Origin: Sphagnum compactum
Taxonomy: Eukaryota; Bryophyta; Sphagnopsida; Sphagnales
Length of the DNA stretch: 64,000 nt
NCBI GenBank assembly: GCA_965153455.1
Contig: OZ234493.1
Coordinates: 13,878,213-13,942,212 of the forward strand
Reading direction: 5' to 3'
A program made the position numbers and the translations under genes. Below, one piece after another: positions 34,061 to 46,700 of this stretch. Within the stretch, counting starts at the first letter, position 1; each line of letters opens with the position of its first letter. The notes beneath the pieces were generated by a model. The model did no database searches and was not told where the DNA came from. It saw only the letters and a program-made list of their open reading frames with translations.

Positions 34061-35163
34061 AGTTTTATAAATTAACTTTGTGAATAATGAGGTTTAAAAT
34101 AGAATAGGGAAAAGGGCGTGAAAGGGGTATAGGGTCACTTTATAAACTTCTTTATTATATTCCATGAGATAAAATCTATTTACGATAGCCCTAACAAAGG
34201 GGATTTTTTTTTAATTTAAAAAAAAACCAATGACTTGACCTCATACAACATTGAGAACATATTATGATTACCCCTAAAGTCACCTTGTAATTGAACCCTA
34301 GTTTGACCTTCCAATACATACTTCATACCCAATTTGAGTGAGAAAACTAGTTTGGTAGGCTCTTCAACCTTAGGGTTTTATGTAAGTCGTGCCCAATTGG
34401 CCCCCAATCTGGACCCCAATTTTCACCTCATCCCCTTTTTTATCTGGATTTCTCATTTTGTGCCCAGTTTAGGTTAAACTTTGGCCTAGGAGCCCCAGTC
34501 TAGGGAACTTTTCAGATTATTACCTAAATTAAAAATATCCAGTGCAACTTCCTTATTGGGGTTTGAGGGAAAGAAAATACACAAAAGTCGCCATATTTTG
34601 AGGGAAAGAAAAGATTGAAAAGTCGCCAGATTTAGACAATGGATAATGAGTTCTAGTAAGGTCGTCAAAACTAGGCAGGAATCCAAAATATTTCGGCCAC
34701 TGTCCTCTCTCTGCCCTTTAGCCAAATTTGGCTCATTCCTCTTGTGTGGATGATCACCAGTCCACCTGCTTCAAAAAAAAAAACACCGAATACCATGATG
34801 CCTATAAATGCTAATAATATACTTAGCAATGAAAAAAACTGAGATAAAATGGCGAGTTCTCGCCCAGGGTTTTCAGTTCAATCCCCAATAATTACTAACT
34901 TCTTTTTTTCAAATACAAGTTAGAGAGGGAAGTAGAAAAATATTTAATGATCCTGCTATATTTTGATGACCACTTGAATTTTTTTCAAAAGAAATCCTTT
35001 CTACAAATGGCACTGCATTTTTTGGGTCCTTAAATGGAAAAAAATGCCAAAAAAAAAAGGAGAAAAAAATGATGCCCCCACCCCAACTTTGCACAAGAGG
35101 ACAAGAAAAAATTATTGACCATGGAATTTCACATAAATTGAATTTTTTTCAGTATCGTAATAC
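34061..35163. other. intergenic DNA with repeat fragments
   Basis: 34560-34800 is the complement of the tggcgac-type repeat at 23240-23400. No gene is seen. Confidence 0.4.
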
Positions 35164-35164
35164 C

Positions 35165-36134
35165 TTGTCAATTTCAACACAATCTATATTTTTTTTTAAA
35201 TGTTGAAATATTCAAGTATTTGTTTGTTTGCAAAGATCAAAAATTTGTGAAGGAAGATTTTGAATCTTCCACAAATTATTTTTTTCCAATGAAAAAGTCA
35301 AAAATAATTAATTATTCCACAAACATCGGTTGAAGTTGCCAAGATACTATAGTAGCCCACTATGTTTTCACAACTACATCTATCTCTGAAGGAAGGTTGT
35401 TTGTTTGTTTTGTTTTGTACTTATGAGATCCATGGAACGGGGATGATTTAAATCGTGTTCCTGGTGTCTTTGGAAAACTCTGGAGGAGGAGGGGTGCATG
35501 GGCTTGGTATGCAAAAGTTATTGAATATTGAATGATTTTTTCACTGAAAATTGAATTAAATCATAGCTGAAAATTTTGAGGAACTGGAAAGTGCTGAAAA
35601 TTCAAATAAATTCCAAGAAACCAGGTTTTGGAAGGAAAAAACGATTGAGGACGTGGTAACCCTTGGGCCGGGCCCAACGGCACAGGCCACACACTAGTTC
35701 CATACTAATTCATAGTTCATGATCCTACAACTCACGAGACTCCTTGCCGCTGCCACCAGGATAGAATTCATCCGATGAAGGGATCAAAGATTGGGAAATT
35801 TTGGATGAAGCAATTACGTTTTTGTTTTGTGGGCCAGGATTAGAACCCACGCTCAGTTTTCGAGGCACCTTGGTCATATTGTTTTGAAGCTGCACTTTGG
35901 ATGCCTGCCAGCTTCCCTTGAGCCAGAACCACAGTCACAGTACTCGTGTGCAATTTCTGTAGCGGTTCACTGCACCCCACCACAAACTTAAAATTGTTGA
36001 ATTATGTAAAGTTTTTTTTAATTTTTTGCTTGTGAGGAAGAGCGTGTTCTAGCTGGGTGACAAGAAATCCTCTGATCAAGAGATCAGGAAAGGTCGGACG
36101 AGGATTTTCCTTTTTCGTCAGGGTACATGTCTAG
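35165..36134 (+). repeat. repeat family F, long direct repeat (left copy)
   Basis: About 1 kb matching 38630-39742 in the same orientation, for example aaatattcaagtatttgttt, gcatgggcttgg, gggcccaac, catgatcctacaactca and gtgggccag followed by agaacccacgc. Relative to the right copy it lacks about 130 bp after the gaaaattgaattaaat block. It has no coding frame. Confidence 0.8.
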
Positions 36135-37660
36135 ACCAGACTTGGGCGGTTCTTGAATCCTAACCTGGTTCTCAACCTAGTTCTCAGACTGGTTCTCACA
36201 GTGAAAACCAGTTGATATGATATCACTTGAACAAGAATTGGTGATGAGAACTGGTTCTCTTTTTCTTTTTTCTCAAGTACCGGACAAGTTCTCTCACAAA
36301 AACTTCCATCCAGTTCATGGTAATTTAGGGTTTAGGGTTCTTAAAAAGTTGCAGTTGCCAAGGGAGGCAAAGGCGTTGTTCAGGGTTAGGGATAAAGAAA
36401 GTGTATAAAAATGAAGCTCAGGCTTCATTTTCGTCGCAATGACTTTTATTTTGGTCTTCTACTGCTCTTGTTATGTTCATTTCGTGCTTGTTGGTTATGC
36501 TCTTTGTGCTCTTGTTGGTATTTTAGTTTTGTGTTAATGCTGCTAGATGTTAATTTTTTGTTTTTACACTTTTTTTAATGTTGTTGTGCTGTTGGCATTG
36601 CCTTCTTGTATTGTCGTTGGTGCTTGGTGTAGGCTACTATTGTTGTTTTTGTCACACTATTCTTCTCGCACTACCACTCTTCTACACTATTGGTCCTCAC
36701 ACTTCCATTGCTCTCTCAGTTGTTTTTCATGTTGTTGATCCTCTCACGCTACCACTCCTCTCATGTTGCCACCCATTTCGCATTGCTCTTCTTGCCTTGC
36801 TATTCCTTTTACGTTGCCACTCCTTTCATGTTGCTCCTTTAGCATTTTAGGCGCTTGCTAGCTAGCCAACATCTGTTGTTTTTCTCGCACTACCATTCAT
36901 GCTCCTTTCGCATTGTTGTTGTTATGTTTTGTTTGGTTAGTATCGTACTTCCCCGGCCCTTGCCATGTGCGGGTCGAAGCTCAAAGGTCCAACACCAATT
37001 CAATCACCAAAGGTGAATTCTTTTGCATATTTTTTATTTTTTTGAGTTTTATTATTATTGTCGTTTTGTTTTCTATTGTTTTTGCTCTATTTTTTCTTTT
37101 GTTGTTTTTGTTGTTGTTGTTACTTTTGCATTTTTTCTATTTTGTTTTTTCCACTTCATTTTTTTTTGTTTCTTTTCATTATGTACCAATTTTTTAATTG
37201 AAGTGTTTCATTTTTTTTTAGCAAATTTTTTTAAAACTTAAACATAAACTATAATCTTTTTTCACCCAAAACCCCATACTTTTCCCACCTTAAAACCCTT
37301 TCATTGTTTTTGAGAATATAGAAATATACATATCTTATTTTTGTAAAATCTTAGAAGATACATTGCATTTTTGTAATTCCTTGTAAATGTTAGTTTTCAA
37401 TCTTTGATAATATCATACAATTGTTTAGTTTTTTTCGCTACTCATTAGGACAATAAATTTTAATCACAAATCGAATTAATAATGGAATAATCTTTTGAAA
37501 ACGAAAATACATGTGATGTATTTATGAATGAAGTAAGAATATAAGATGAACGTTTGCCAAAACCTAAAGAAATGGGAAGTTTTCAAATAGGAAGGAGTAG
37601 GAATCTAAAAATGAATGAAAATTATTTTAAAAAGTTACATGCACAAAAAGTATTTTGAAA
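36135..37660. other. low-complexity pyrimidine-rich DNA between F repeats
   Basis: 36440-37210 is T-rich, with repeated gttgtt, ttgttg and cactaccac-type words. Open frames there encode Leu/Phe/Cys-rich strings and look like composition artefacts. No gene is supported. Confidence 0.5.
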
Positions 37661-37669
37661 AAGAAATAC

Positions 37670-38645
37670 CTAAAATGCATTGTGTTGGGCATTTTATTGT
37701 GTTAATGATAACAAAGAAGTTAATGTAGCAATTCTTCAAATTATGCATTGTATTCTTTGTCACAATAATCCAATATTGAATGTAAATCCAAAAACTCAAG
37801 CCAGGAAAAGATTAATCATATATAGCACAACTAATGGCATAGCTACATTTAGGAAACATGTCAATTCACATCATTTTAATATTTGTTAAAATTTGGACAA
37901 AAAATTGAATTGTCCTTTTAGGCAAGATGAAAGAAAACCTTCCATAAAAAGACCAAACATTTCTTCTAACTCCATATCTAAGTTTTTTGCTACAAAAGAA
38001 CCTTTTAAAAAAGATGATGTATAATGCAAAAAAATTCTCGAAAATTTAAATCTCTTAATTGTTCAAAACCATCTTCTTTTACAATTTGTAGAAAGTAGTT
38101 GATTAAAAAGATTTAGTATGCATTTGAGTTCAAAAACTATTTTTGTTTCCATAAAATAATTTTCTAACGAACTATTGCCTGAATTAGTGGAAAAAAACTA
38201 AACAATCATATGTTTTACTAGCATTAATAGAATGTCATTTTGGAACTACAAGTTTTGATTTATGCATGTCAAAAGTTGGACATGATGTATTTTTGTGATT
38301 TATTTTTTAGGAGATGATTAGCAACAAAAACACATTACCTTTGTTCTGTTTGAGGCAATACATATTATTGAACAAACTTTGGCTACAAATTTGATAAAAT
38401 TGTTGGATAATTATGCATTAAGGTGAAAAATTATTGTTTATGTCAAGGATGAAGGATCTAATTTGAACACTATGACTATAGCCCTAAAAACAATTGTAAG
38501 TTGCGATATGTTGGGTTTGGAGGCAAGTTTCAGGGCACTTGTTTTGGGCATTCGTTTTCCAAGGCTTGCCAATATGCTACGAATAGAAGAAAAAGTTTGC
38601 AAAAACCTACGATATGTGTGAATAAAATCTTGGCAGTTCCAACAC
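37670..38645 (+). pseudogene. decayed zf-BED/hAT-type transposase
   Basis: Plus-strand fragments in several frames read in order like a plant BED-finger hAT protein: a Cys-x2-Cys...His-x4-His finger (IMHCILCHN...FRKHVNSHHF, ORF 37680-37889), blocks like ILENLNLLIVQNHL and LLPELVEKN, then KIIVYVKDEGSNLNTM, TIALKTIVSCDMLGLEASF and, after a frameshift near 38525, FQGTCFGHSFSKACQYAT. Stops and frameshifts break every part, so it cannot be active. The right end runs into repeat F at about 38630, and another F copy lies to the left, so the remnant is bracketed by direct repeats. Confidence 0.7.
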
Positions 38646-39742
38646 AAATTATATTATTTTTAAAAATGTTGAAATATTCAAGTATTTGTTTATTTGCAGA
38701 CATCAAAACTTTGTGAACGAAAGAGTTGAATTTTCAACAAATTATTTTTTTCGAATGAAAAATTCAAATTTAATTAATTATCCCACAAACATATGATGAA
38801 GTTGGCAAGATACTACAGTAGCCTGCTATGTGTTCACAACTACATCTATCTATGAAGGAAGGTTGTTTGTTTTGTTTTGTAGTTATGAGATCCACCAAAC
38901 TGGGTGCCTCAGATGGTATTCTTGATGTTGTTGGACAGCTCTTGATGAGGGGGTGCATGGGCTTGGTTCCTTGGCGTTTTTTGAACTGGGCATGCAAAAG
39001 TTTTTTAATATTAAATGATTTCTTCACTGAAAATTAAATTAAATTGTAGCCGGAGGAAGTGGAATGTGCCTTTGGTGTTGTTGGAAAGATCGTGATGAGC
39101 AGTATTTAATGGAATTTATTTGGTAAGATTTGGATTCAACATGTGGGAGATGTGATGTTTAAGTCCTTTCTGCCACTGAAAATTCAAATAAATTCCGAAA
39201 AGCAAGGTTTTGCAAGGAAAAAATGGTTGAGGATGTGGTAACCCTTCGGCCGGGCCCAACCGCACAGTCCACACACTAGTTCCATACTAATTTATAGTTC
39301 ATGATCCTACAACTCATGAGACTCAGTGCCCCTGCCACCAGAATAGAATTCATCTGATGAAGGGATGAAGGATTGGAAAATCTTGGATGAAAACATTATG
39401 TTTTTGTTTTGTGGGCCAGCTTTAGAACCCACGCGCACTTTTGGAGTCACCTTTGTCATATTGGTTGGGAAGTGATCTGAAGCTGCACTTTTTGGATGCC
39501 ACGAAATTCATGCCAGATTCCCTTGGGCCAGAACCACAATCACAATACTCGTGTGCCACGTCTGTAGCGGTTCACTGCAGCCCCCTACAGACTTAGAATT
39601 GTTGAATTATGTCAAGTTTTTTTCATTTTTTGCATGTGAGGAACAGCGTGCGTGTTCTAGCTGGGTGACAAGAAATCCTCTGATCAAGGAATCGCGAAAG
39701 GTCGAACCACGATTTTCCTTTGTCGTCAGGGTACAGGTCTAG
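38630..39742 (+). repeat. repeat family F, long direct repeat (right copy)
   Basis: The direct-orientation partner of 35165-36134; it retains the 130-bp block (agtatttaatggaatttatt...) missing from the left copy but present in the inserted copy at 30676-31117. Confidence 0.8.
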
Positions 39743-40049
39743 GGTTTAAATAATGAATCATAAAGAACTAGTAATTTGCAAAAAGAATGTAAACCGGGTT
39801 GTGAAAATCGATTGTTATTATATATGCAAGAATCACCATATTTGAGAGGCGGTTGAGTTTGGAAAAAATAAAAATCTTGAGAACCTCTTCGCTTCTCACA
39901 AGCCCAAATATATATAGATAGATAGATTGGAAAAATGATCAGGTTCTCACAAAAGTGAGAACCGCCCCAACGCTGGTGTAGACGTATTTCCTTTGCTGAG
40001 AGTGAAGTGGGTGTACAGTAGTAACTATTCGGTGCAGGTGTGCTCCCCA

Positions 40050-40064
40050 TGTGTGAATATAAAC
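40050..40064 (+). promoter_or_regulatory. candidate TATA box of the knottin-like gene
   Basis: gtgtgaatataaacg lies about 145 bp upstream of the ATG, followed by a pyrimidine-rich stretch that could be the leader. Weak consensus, placed by position only. Confidence 0.35.
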
Positions 40065-40202
40065 GCACAAGTTCTCACAGTCTCCTCACAATTTCTCTCA
40101 ATCTCTTTGCCGGTCGCGTCCGCCCTTCTGTCCATTCATCCGGTATACCGCTTGCGAGTGTTCTGGTTTGAGTGCTTGTTAAGAGAGAACTGTTTGGCGA
40201 TC

Positions 40203-40541
40203 ATGGCGATGACAACTTTCAAGGTTTCCACTCCTGTGCTTCATCTACTAGCCATTGCTTGCATCATGCTAGTGGTGGTGCAGGTGACTGAGGCCGCTCG
40301 TGAGCTTGACGACGGCGTTGGAGATGTACTAGTGAATCGTGAACACGTGGCATTTGCCCACACGAAGGCCGGGCTCACCGTTTTCCAGGCAGCTGCCTGC
40401 GAGCTTTTGCGCTTGCCCTGTGCCGTCCAGTCTTCTAACGATGCCAACTGCGGTCCAGCTGGTGGTTATTGCTTCTTCCCGCAGGATTGCTGCAGTGGAA
40501 AGTGCAATTATAATGGCATGCTTCCTCCTACGTGTGGCTAG
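40203..40541 (+). CDS. secreted knottin-like cysteine-rich peptide
   Basis: This single-exon gene encodes 112 residues. It starts with a signal peptide (hydrophobic core LLAIACIMLVVV, likely cut after VTEA, residue 31), then an acidic propeptide-like spacer and a C-terminal cysteine domain. The last six cysteines follow C83-x6-C90-x5-C96-C97-x3-C101-x9-C111, the inhibitor-cystine-knot spacing seen in plant C6 antimicrobial peptides of the Mirabilis type; two more cysteines (66 and 73) precede it. The ATG in gatcATGGCG is in good context. The peptide is probably exported to the apoplast or vacuole, with a defence role likely by analogy only. No lesion is seen. Alternatives are another eight-cysteine secreted peptide family or a signalling peptide. 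Confidence 0.8.
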   Translation: MAMTTFKVSTPVLHLLAIACIMLVVVQVTEAARELDDGVGDVLVNREHVAFAHTKAGLTVFQAAACELLRLPCAVQSSNDANCGPAGGYCFFPQDCCSGKCNYNGMLPPTCG

Positions 40542-40636
40542 GACGCGGTCGCAGAACCTGAGAAGATCGTTAAGATCAGTGAATCTGACAATCGTTGTTT
40601 GTGGAGTTCATGTGTGCTTGCTTCTGTTTTTAAGCG

Positions 40637-40642
40637 AATAAA
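40637..40642 (+). terminator. AATAAA polyadenylation signal, knottin-like gene
   Basis: A canonical AATAAA about 95 bp after the stop codon. Confidence 0.55.
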
Positions 40643-40699
40643 CTCCCTGCAATCTGCCTTGCGATAGTGTTTCTTGTGCGGTGGAATGATGTAACACCA

Positions 40700-42000
40700 G
40701 AACGATAGGTATATAGTTCTGGTATATGGGAAGTCTATAAATCACAGTTATCGTCAGCTATTGTGCTCCCTAGCTCTGTTGGTCCACTTCTTGTATCATA
40801 TGTGACCGATACAATGTGGTGTGTGGAGATATATAATATGCGCATATATAGGCGCCCCAGTGTTTTCTTTATTTTGTCAATTTTGTGTTGTAGCTGAAGT
40901 GGCCATGATCCACAGGAAGATTCATCCAACTTTGGCTACAAGCTAATTTATATTATGAAAGTAAAAGTTTTAAGACATCTTCGTTGTTCTGGCTACCTGC
41001 TTGAACCATGCATAGAAATTTCACAAAGTTTCTGAAATTTTGGTTGAAGTCTGGCCATTGAGAATCAAAAAAACACACGATTTTAACACTTTTAATTTTG
41101 AGTACATCTTTTTGGCTATGAGTGCTCTTGTTTTATGCTGACAGGATGGCAAATTCGTGGTTGATTGAGCTACATATCCAAACTTAGCACAAATGCATTT
41201 GCGTTCGTGTCTGTGCTCTTTTTGAATTGCTGCTTGAACAGACAAAACCATGGAAAAGTGGTTTGATATTCAATGGCAAATTTCAACCGGAAAAATATGT
41301 TTTAGACTTTTCATGGAAAAACAATGCCCCAAATTCGCCAGATTTAGAAAAATAAAAGTTTTCAGATTTCCAGATTCTTATGATAAGTTGCACTACGTAG
41401 CTAAGAATATAGATAAGTTGTTTGTTTTCTTCCTACTCTCATATCTAGTCTGTAGCCAAATCTGGCTAAATCATCTCATCGGCGATCGTTACTTCAAAAT
41501 TGGAAAAAAAAACCCTGCCTGTTTCTTCTAGATGGAAGCCGATTCTTAGCCTAGATGCTTTGGCAAATTGGTGTAACTTCTTTTTTTCAGCAGGTTTTAA
41601 GTATGTGTGTCACATTTGTCAGCGCCTATACATGTTTAAATCACAATTCATGGTGGAACCAAAAAAACTGATCACCAAGGGCATGATTATCAAGGGGATT
41701 TATTCTATTATCAATCAAATTTCAACATGGGTAACTCTTTTTGTAAGAAGCAGGTTCAATATGCAGATATAAATAGAAAACTAAATGGCTACTAAGCAAC
41801 TAAATGGTTTACGGTTTGTACACAGGCCAGAGCTGAATTTACAACCTATCTACCTTTAGAAACAAACCCAACCCACATTTTTGCAGGCGAGGGACAAAAG
41901 AGAAAGAAAGCAAATGAGCTAACTGCCATGGTTAACTAGGGGACAGGAACCAACAGAAAACTGTTTCCTGACCAATTATCATCCATCCATCCATCTATCC
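40700..42000. other. intergenic DNA
   Basis: No gene is supported. 41260-41400 holds a weak copy of the cgccagattt-type repeat, and a CATC tetranucleotide run lies at 41980-42008. Confidence 0.45.
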
Positions 42001-42477
42001 ATCCATTCATGGTGCGCTCGTGGGTGCTCGTTTACTCTGGCAGAAAGGAAGCGCCTTCACTGTGTGTGTGTGTGTCTCTCTCTCGTTGCCACGTAACTAC
42101 AGAGGTGAAGGGGGAAGAACAACCCATCTTTGCTGCTCCTTCCCTCGCTCGCGCCAACACCTCAGTTTCCCAGGTCAGTGCACCGCATTACAGATCATCG
42201 ATCACCTCCCAGCTCTTGGTGCCAGTTTCTCGCTGTTGGGTAGTCCTAATAAACAAGCAAAGAGTTTTGGAGTTTTGATGTTTAGATATAGGGGTTTGTT
42301 TTGTGAATTGTGTGTTTTTTTCTGGGATCACCCATGCTATTGATTTCTAGATCTGTGTTTTTCGAGATGGGTTTTGGTGGCGGAATCTATGGGGAGGAGA
42401 AAACTTGTTGGGGACTGACTGACTGACTGACTTGCTGACTGACGTTGCATGGTGGGGGAGGATAGGGTGTCAGGACA

Positions 42478-43760
42478 ATGGCTGATTCACTGGAGGAAGG
42501 GGACTATAGAAAGGAGGGCTACTATGGCACCTTTCAGTCTGGGCTACCGCAACCTGTGCCTCCCAGTTCAGGCCCTGATTATTCTGGGCAATATCCATCC
42601 GTCACAGGTTTGTTTTTGCTCCTTCTTCTTGCTGGTCCTGCTGTGTTCATTTCTTTGCTCATGATTGGTTCTGAATGTTTTTGCAAACCCTAGAAATATA
42701 CATTGCTCTATGCTCCTCACACAATAAAGCACAACTACATAACTCTTAGTTAAGGGGCTGGAAAACCATCACAAAGAATTTAATATGTTGAGTTTCTTAT
42801 GTGGTGCGACTCACTGGATGCTGCTAACTCTAAGGAAACAATCGTCTGTATGTTGTAGATTCTTGTCTTTGAAACCAACTTTGTTTGGTCAGATTCCATT
42901 GTGCCTTTTTGTATATTTTGTTTGGGTTTCAATTGTCCAATCAGTGCAAGATAACGGGTTATGTGATAATTCTCCTTACAAGAGAGGGATTCAGGAGCTG
43001 AATTTTTGGTTAGATGTAGTTCTGATTTGCCTCTGCTATCTAAAATGGCAACGGATGGGTGGATGTGATTTGCAGGCTATCCAGTATAGGGTACCCCCTT
43101 AAGGGGAGAGTATCATGAGATGCATCAACCTTCCATGCTGTGGCCTTGGATTTGGCTGGTTCCTGTAAGAAATCAAACTTTGCCTCTCATTTGAGTCACT
43201 TTTTATCTATGGATCTTTTACAAGCTCAGCAAGAACGTCCCTGAGCTGTTGATTTCACCACTTGCTGAAGTTGGGCAAGTGATGATTATTATTGATGCAA
43301 TGATGTGAAATGAATTGAAAACAGGTCTACGAAGTTGTGTGTCCGATGACAGTCCATGGTTTGCTGCATGATTGGCTTACATTTCTGGATCGTAGTGTAC
43401 CAGGGTTTCAGAGGGAGTGTATATTATCAAACTGATTTTGTTGCTTGTTGCTTGATGAATAGGTTCATCTTGGGCTCCTTCATTGTCTCGATGCCATGGT
43501 ATGTTGGAGCATTCATCTTCTTCTGCCTGACTTATGACCCAAGGGAGCGTAGCAGGTTTGCATCGTGTGCAATTGCCTTAATGGACCACTTTTGTGCAAA
43601 TACTATGTTTAATACCAAGTTGAAACTAGGTCATCCCAGTTGCACTGTGTGGAAGAATTCTATGGGGCAAAGAAGCATTATTTCTCTTTATGGTCAGCAA
43701 CTTAGGGGCTTTCTGATAGATCTTGAGGCAAAAACTATTAGGATCCTGATCAGAACCTGA
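42478..43760 (+). pseudogene. RPL18a-like small membrane protein gene, frame-broken
   Basis: The pieces match the plant family annotated as 60S ribosomal protein L18a-like, a small Pro/Tyr-rich protein with two membrane segments and unknown function. Exon 1 (42478-42607) encodes MADSLEEGDYRKEGYYGTFQ and a Pro-rich stretch; exon 2 (43076-43164) carries the hallmark RCINLPCCGLGFGWFL; exon 3 (43463 on) carries FILGSFIVSMPWYVGAFIFF and DPRERS. Splice sites are GT-AG. Within exon 2, however, the parts GYPV, GYPLKGRV and MRCINLPCC lie in three different frames, so two shifts are needed, or one if the acceptor is at tatag (43090). The stop at 43758-43760 follows an unusually long C-terminal extension. 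I treat it as a pseudogene; sequencing errors could mimic this. Confidence 0.6.
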
Positions 43761-46700
43761 AAGGTTTTCTGATGGGTCTTGCTGGTGTCAGAAATATATT
43801 AGGGTTTAAGGTTTAGGCTGTTGTATGGAGAATCTTTCATCGTTAAACTAGTTGCAGACTGAGCTTTGAGGGTTGACTGAGGAGGCTCAAGGTCATTAGA
43901 CACCATTTCTGATGCTTTTATTTCAACCACTTTGGGGACTGCAAACCAGTGATGACATTTATGGGATTAAAAATAAAAAATGCTCACTTGAATGCAAAAT
44001 CTTGTTGTAGCAACCAAGCATGGGTTCTGAGATACCTAACCTGTTTTGCTTCACAAATGGTTGTAGCCTTATCCATTGTGTGGCTTTTCTAATGTAAGGT
44101 AGAACCAATTAACCCTTAAAATGCCTAGGGTTTCCAAGTGTAGGAGGAGACGTTTCAGGCCACAATTGTATGGTCATCTAGTATTGTTAGTTGTAGTAAT
44201 TAGTTGTGGGGGTGTGTCTGAAGTTATTTTATTTTTATTTTTTTTCCCTATGTGACACAGGAATACCTGAGAAAACACTTAGCCTAAAAGAACCCTCACC
44301 CGTAGTAGCAACACGGTTTGAAATAGAGATGGCTTGCACTAGTTGCAACACCACCAACACTGTCTACCTGTAAAACGAATGTAAAATACAAAAACAAGGG
44401 CCTCCAAAGCCCTTCACGCTCCATGCCATGTTGGCACATCCATCAAGAAGCCTCATTCAAGAAGGTCAAGACCCCAATGTGGCTGCTAGTTCACCCTAGC
44501 TTCTTCTTTCATACACCTAAAGGTTTACAATTGAGACGTGAGAGAATCATGGTTGGCATCTTGCAGCACCAGATCACCACCCCCCCCCCCCCCCCCAAAA
44601 CTAAGGAATTTACAAAGTCACACATAAAAACACGCTAAGTCATTGCAAGTATTGGTCAACTGACCTCTTCACACCATGCGTGGTACCACAGACAATAATC
44701 AAACTAACAGTATTAGGGTCATGAAAAACTGGTCAAACCTTGGGGGGGATTGGGCGCAGCCTTTTTTATGCTTGATACACATAGCCAAAAAGCTATATTA
44801 AAAAATTCAAAGTGCTAAATTCAATTATTTTTTGGAGATTTTCAATAACCAGAATTTCAACCTAAATTTAAGAAAAATCACCAGATTTCTATACTTTGTT
44901 CAATGACGTAACCAAGAATATAGAAAGGTTTCTTAAAAATTTTACTTTCATGTTAGTATTGATCCTTTGGGCATTGACATATCATAATCCAAAGTAATGT
45001 ACAAGCCATTATATTCCTAGCAGAAGCCATGTGTTTGACTCTCACTGAAGCCAATCTATGAGCAGAAGCAAGTGTTTGATGTGTGGAAATTTATACACCA
45101 TGAAAAAGGTCATGTGAGAATGTTGATACCACAATTCCGAATACTAAATTGTAACAATGATATGGTCCAAAATCTGGTATTATGAGGGCCCATCCTGTGT
45201 GTTATATTTATTACTAATATTATAGGTATTATGTGGGACTTGCTTGCATACTGTTTGACAAAAATGTGTAGCCCAATTGGAACCACCACTAATAATAATT
45301 TCCATGAATTCAGTCCACTAGGGCTCTTAGTTCTCAGTTTAGAAATTAAAGATAGCTTAATATCATTAAAATAAAATCAAAAATCTGCTTCACCTCTACT
45401 ATTTCAAGTGGATGTTATCCAATGGTGATGTAAAGGTAATCTTTTGGATGATTTCATGCAGGCTTTTTTCAGGGATGTCTCTGGTCTCTACACCAACCAA
45501 ACAATCTTACAATGGGGATGCCTTAGCTATGACATTCAAGTTTTTATCAAGAGGGCCCAAATGGTTGAAATTGTTAAAACCTCAATTTTTTCTAAACTCG
45601 GTGTGGCCACATGTGTAGCCAAGCAACATGCTTATGAATGTGGACAAAGCCATTTTACAAGTTATAAGGTGCCTCTTGAAGTTAATTTGATCTAGTTCCG
45701 GACGATAGATAATAACAGCCAAGTTCAATGAATGAGGTATGGTGGATGTGGAAACACAATGCAAGATGCACATTCCATTGTGCACCGCTTCTTGGTTTTT
45801 GCAAGACTTGTTGGGTCAGGGTTTAGGGTTTGTTTTTCCAAATTGAAGACCCTTTGGTTTTGGGTTTAGGGAACATTTTCAAAAATAAAACTCGATGGTT
45901 TTGAGAGAAAATCCAAGAGAAACGATAAAGAACAACATAAAGAATAGCTACCCAACAACAATCTCCACCCACATGGGCCTATTTGGGCCTCTATTCAACA
46001 TAGGGAACAACTTAGAAAGCATCACAAAAATGTTTCTGTAAACGTCAATTTAATGCTACAATCAGGGATGCCTCTTAAAGCTTGAGGCTAGGACATAGGA
46101 TCGTAAGACCATAGAACTTTAAAACCCTAAACCCAATCCAAATTTAGGACCTTGGCACCTGCTTAAACCTACGACACTCGAACCTTGTAAAAGACTCATA
46201 AGACTCATCAGGTCCAGTTCTTGCCCAGGTTCGGGTCTAGGTCCACTTGGTGAGTTTGTGTCCATGTAGAATTATTGGGTCTAGTTCTTGGCTGGTCTCA
46301 GGTCTATGTAGACTTGCTGGGTCTGGTTCTTAGACCCGTATATAAACCTGAACGTGGCCAACACTTGTATATTCCCAATTTTGAATATGAACAAAGATGA
46401 ACATGCAATTTAGAGAATATCAATCAACAAAAATCCTAGTTGGACACATCATGCCAGAATTAGATATTACATGTCACTCATATAAATAATATCGCACGAC
46501 ATGGGCCAATTTGACACTGATTACACTATTTTCAGAAATGTTGATAATTCTGAACAAAAATAAAAAATTTGATAAAAAATTTGAGTATATATCATTTCCT
46601 GAAATGAAATCCTCAAATTTAATTAATTATTCAACGAACATGTGCCAAATTGACCAAGGTACTATGGTATTAGTTATGGCCCACCAAAAAAAGATGAGTA

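Noticed and set aside
35828-35860. tRNA-like T-arm (complement of gtgggccaggattagaaccc)
   Set aside because: No acceptor, D or anticodon arms fit around it, and it recurs as part of repeat F at 39410 with substitutions in the loop.
36547-37241. Series of Leu/Phe-rich ORFs resembling membrane proteins
   Set aside because: Produced by T-rich low-complexity DNA; there are overlapping frames with equal openness and no conserved motif.
38438-38647. Minus-strand ORF at the end of the hAT remnant
   Set aside because: It is antisense to conserved hAT blocks that read on the plus strand.
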